From positions 1 through 47,540 of the IMG/VR virus record IMGVR_UViG_3300028388_000898: a DNA stretch of 47,540 nucleotides, one strand, 5' to 3'. Positions 47,019-47,540 of this stretch are shown piece after piece. Numbering within the stretch: the stretch's first letter is position 1; the number at the start of each line of letters is the position of its first letter. The notes beneath the pieces were generated by a model. That model did not search any database. It was not told the DNA's origin and saw only the letters and a program-made list of their open reading frames with translations. A program made the position numbers and the translations under genes. Origin of the DNA: a virus.

Positions 47019-47540
47019 TGCCTGCCATTCCTGGAGGTCCTATCAACACCGCCGAAAGTGCGGATATGCGTCAACCCGGAGGCGTCCTGCCCCCGCACAA
47101 ATACGTCGTTATGGCCGTGAGCTCCGAGGACAAGAAATGGGGTACGGGCACCGCGCTGTCATACCGCATGGAAGTTCAGCAGGGCAAGTTCAAGGGGCGC
47201 AGTGTCTATAACAACATGGCGCTCGTCAACGACACACCGAAGACCGTGCAGATCGCGCGCGAAGAGTTCGCGACCATGACCCGCGCCATCTTCGGCCAAG
47301 ACTACCAGATTACCGACAGCGAGCAACTGCATGACCGTCTGTTTGTGGTGGAAGTCGACGTCATCCCTCCGGGTGCGGAAGGCAACAAGAAGCCGCAGAA
47401 CAAAATCGTCGGCTATGAAGTGCACGACGCTTCCAAGGACTACGGTGACCCGTCGGACGACTACGTGCCGCCCGCTGCTGTCGAGCAGACGGCCAGCGCT
47501 GCGCCTGTAGCCCCCGCCGCCCCTGCCGCTGCCCCTGCCC
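47018..47540 (+). CDS. DUF669-like ssDNA-binding partner protein (N-terminal part, truncated by the window end)
   Basis: The gene starts at ATG 47018 and runs off the window; it continues at position 1. The first ~150 residues show KYVVMAVSSEDKKWGTGTALSYRM then KFKGRSVYNNMAL, the OB-like pattern of DUF669 proteins, which accompany Sak4/AAA_24 ATPases. After residue ~145 the chain becomes an Ala/Pro repeat. About 245 residues in all when joined. Likely the phage SSB for recombination and replication. Confidence 0.8.
   Translation, partial: MPAIPGGPINTAESADMRQPGGVLPPHKYVVMAVSSEDKKWGTGTALSYRMEVQQGKFKGRSVYNNMALVNDTPKTVQIAREEFATMTRAIFGQDYQITDSEQLHDRLFVVEVDVIPPGAEGNKKPQNKIVGYEVHDASKDYGDPSDDYVPPAAVEQTASAAPVAPAAPAAAPA
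47525..47540. repeat. 16-base terminal overlap with the window start
   Basis: The last 16 bases are identical to bases 1-16. Merging them keeps the open frame of the DUF669-like gene. This is the signature of a circular assembly with a short overlap, or of a low-complexity repeat. Confidence 0.8.

Noticed and set aside
1-47540. Prophage or lysogeny genes
   Set aside because: No integrase, recombinase, CI/Cro-like repressor or attachment site was recognised.

Overview
The window is a complete or near-complete genome of a tailed bacteriophage with a contractile tail (myovirus morphology). Evidence is a tail sheath of the DUF3383 type, a tail tube, a tape measure, a baseplate J-like wedge protein, a PBSX-type large terminase, a DUF1073 portal and a DUF2184-type major capsid protein. 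No integrase, excisionase or repressor is recognisable, so a strictly lytic life style is likely. The module set resembles Bcep781-like phages and other ~46-48 kb myoviruses of Gram-negative proteobacteria. M15 endolysin, lipoprotein and signal-peptide genes also fit a Gram-negative host; the host genus cannot be read from the sequence. The last 16 bases repeat the first 16, and the gene cut by the window ends reads through in frame when they are merged, so the molecule appears circular or circularly permuted, about 47,524 bp.

Transcription diverges from a control region at 40,496-40,746. The RIGHTWARD arm runs from 40,747 through the window end and on from position 1 to 9,420. It holds small early genes, each often behind its own sigma70-like promoter, and a tRNA-Thr. 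It then holds QueE, a Sak4-like recombination ATPase with its DUF669-like partner, a Cas4/RecB-like nuclease and an SF2 helicase. Last come QueD, a Gpt-like phosphoribosyltransferase fused to GTP cyclohydrolase I (FolE), QueC, a DpdA-like DNA transglycosylase, a sliding-clamp-like protein and family A DNA polymerase.

The LEFTWARD arm runs from 40,495 down to 9,421. It starts with a small protein and a primase-helicase, followed by a ~370 bp non-coding array of TGTGTATTTG repeats (candidate origin or operator array). Accessory genes follow: DUF7220-like membrane protein, Acb2/Tad1-like cyclic-nucleotide sponge, MazG-like, deoxyribonucleotidase-like, PD-(D/E)XK nuclease, T4 endonuclease V-like glycosylase and many small proteins. 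Next are the lysis genes (3-TM holin, M15 endolysin), terminase, portal, head genes, neck and tail genes (with a -1 frameshifted tape-measure chaperone), baseplate, and a beta-helix tailspike. The two arms meet stop-to-stop at 9420/9421.

The most interesting system is genome hypermodification. FolE, QueD, QueE and QueC make preQ0 from GTP, and DpdA would insert a 7-deazaguanine base into DNA in exchange for guanine, hiding the phage from restriction enzymes. The Gpt-like domain fused to FolE suggests that the guanine released by the exchange is salvaged back towards GTP, the FolE substrate. Together with the Acb2-like sponge, the phage seems to carry layered counter-defence. Functional statements rest on motifs and family resemblance; no search was run.
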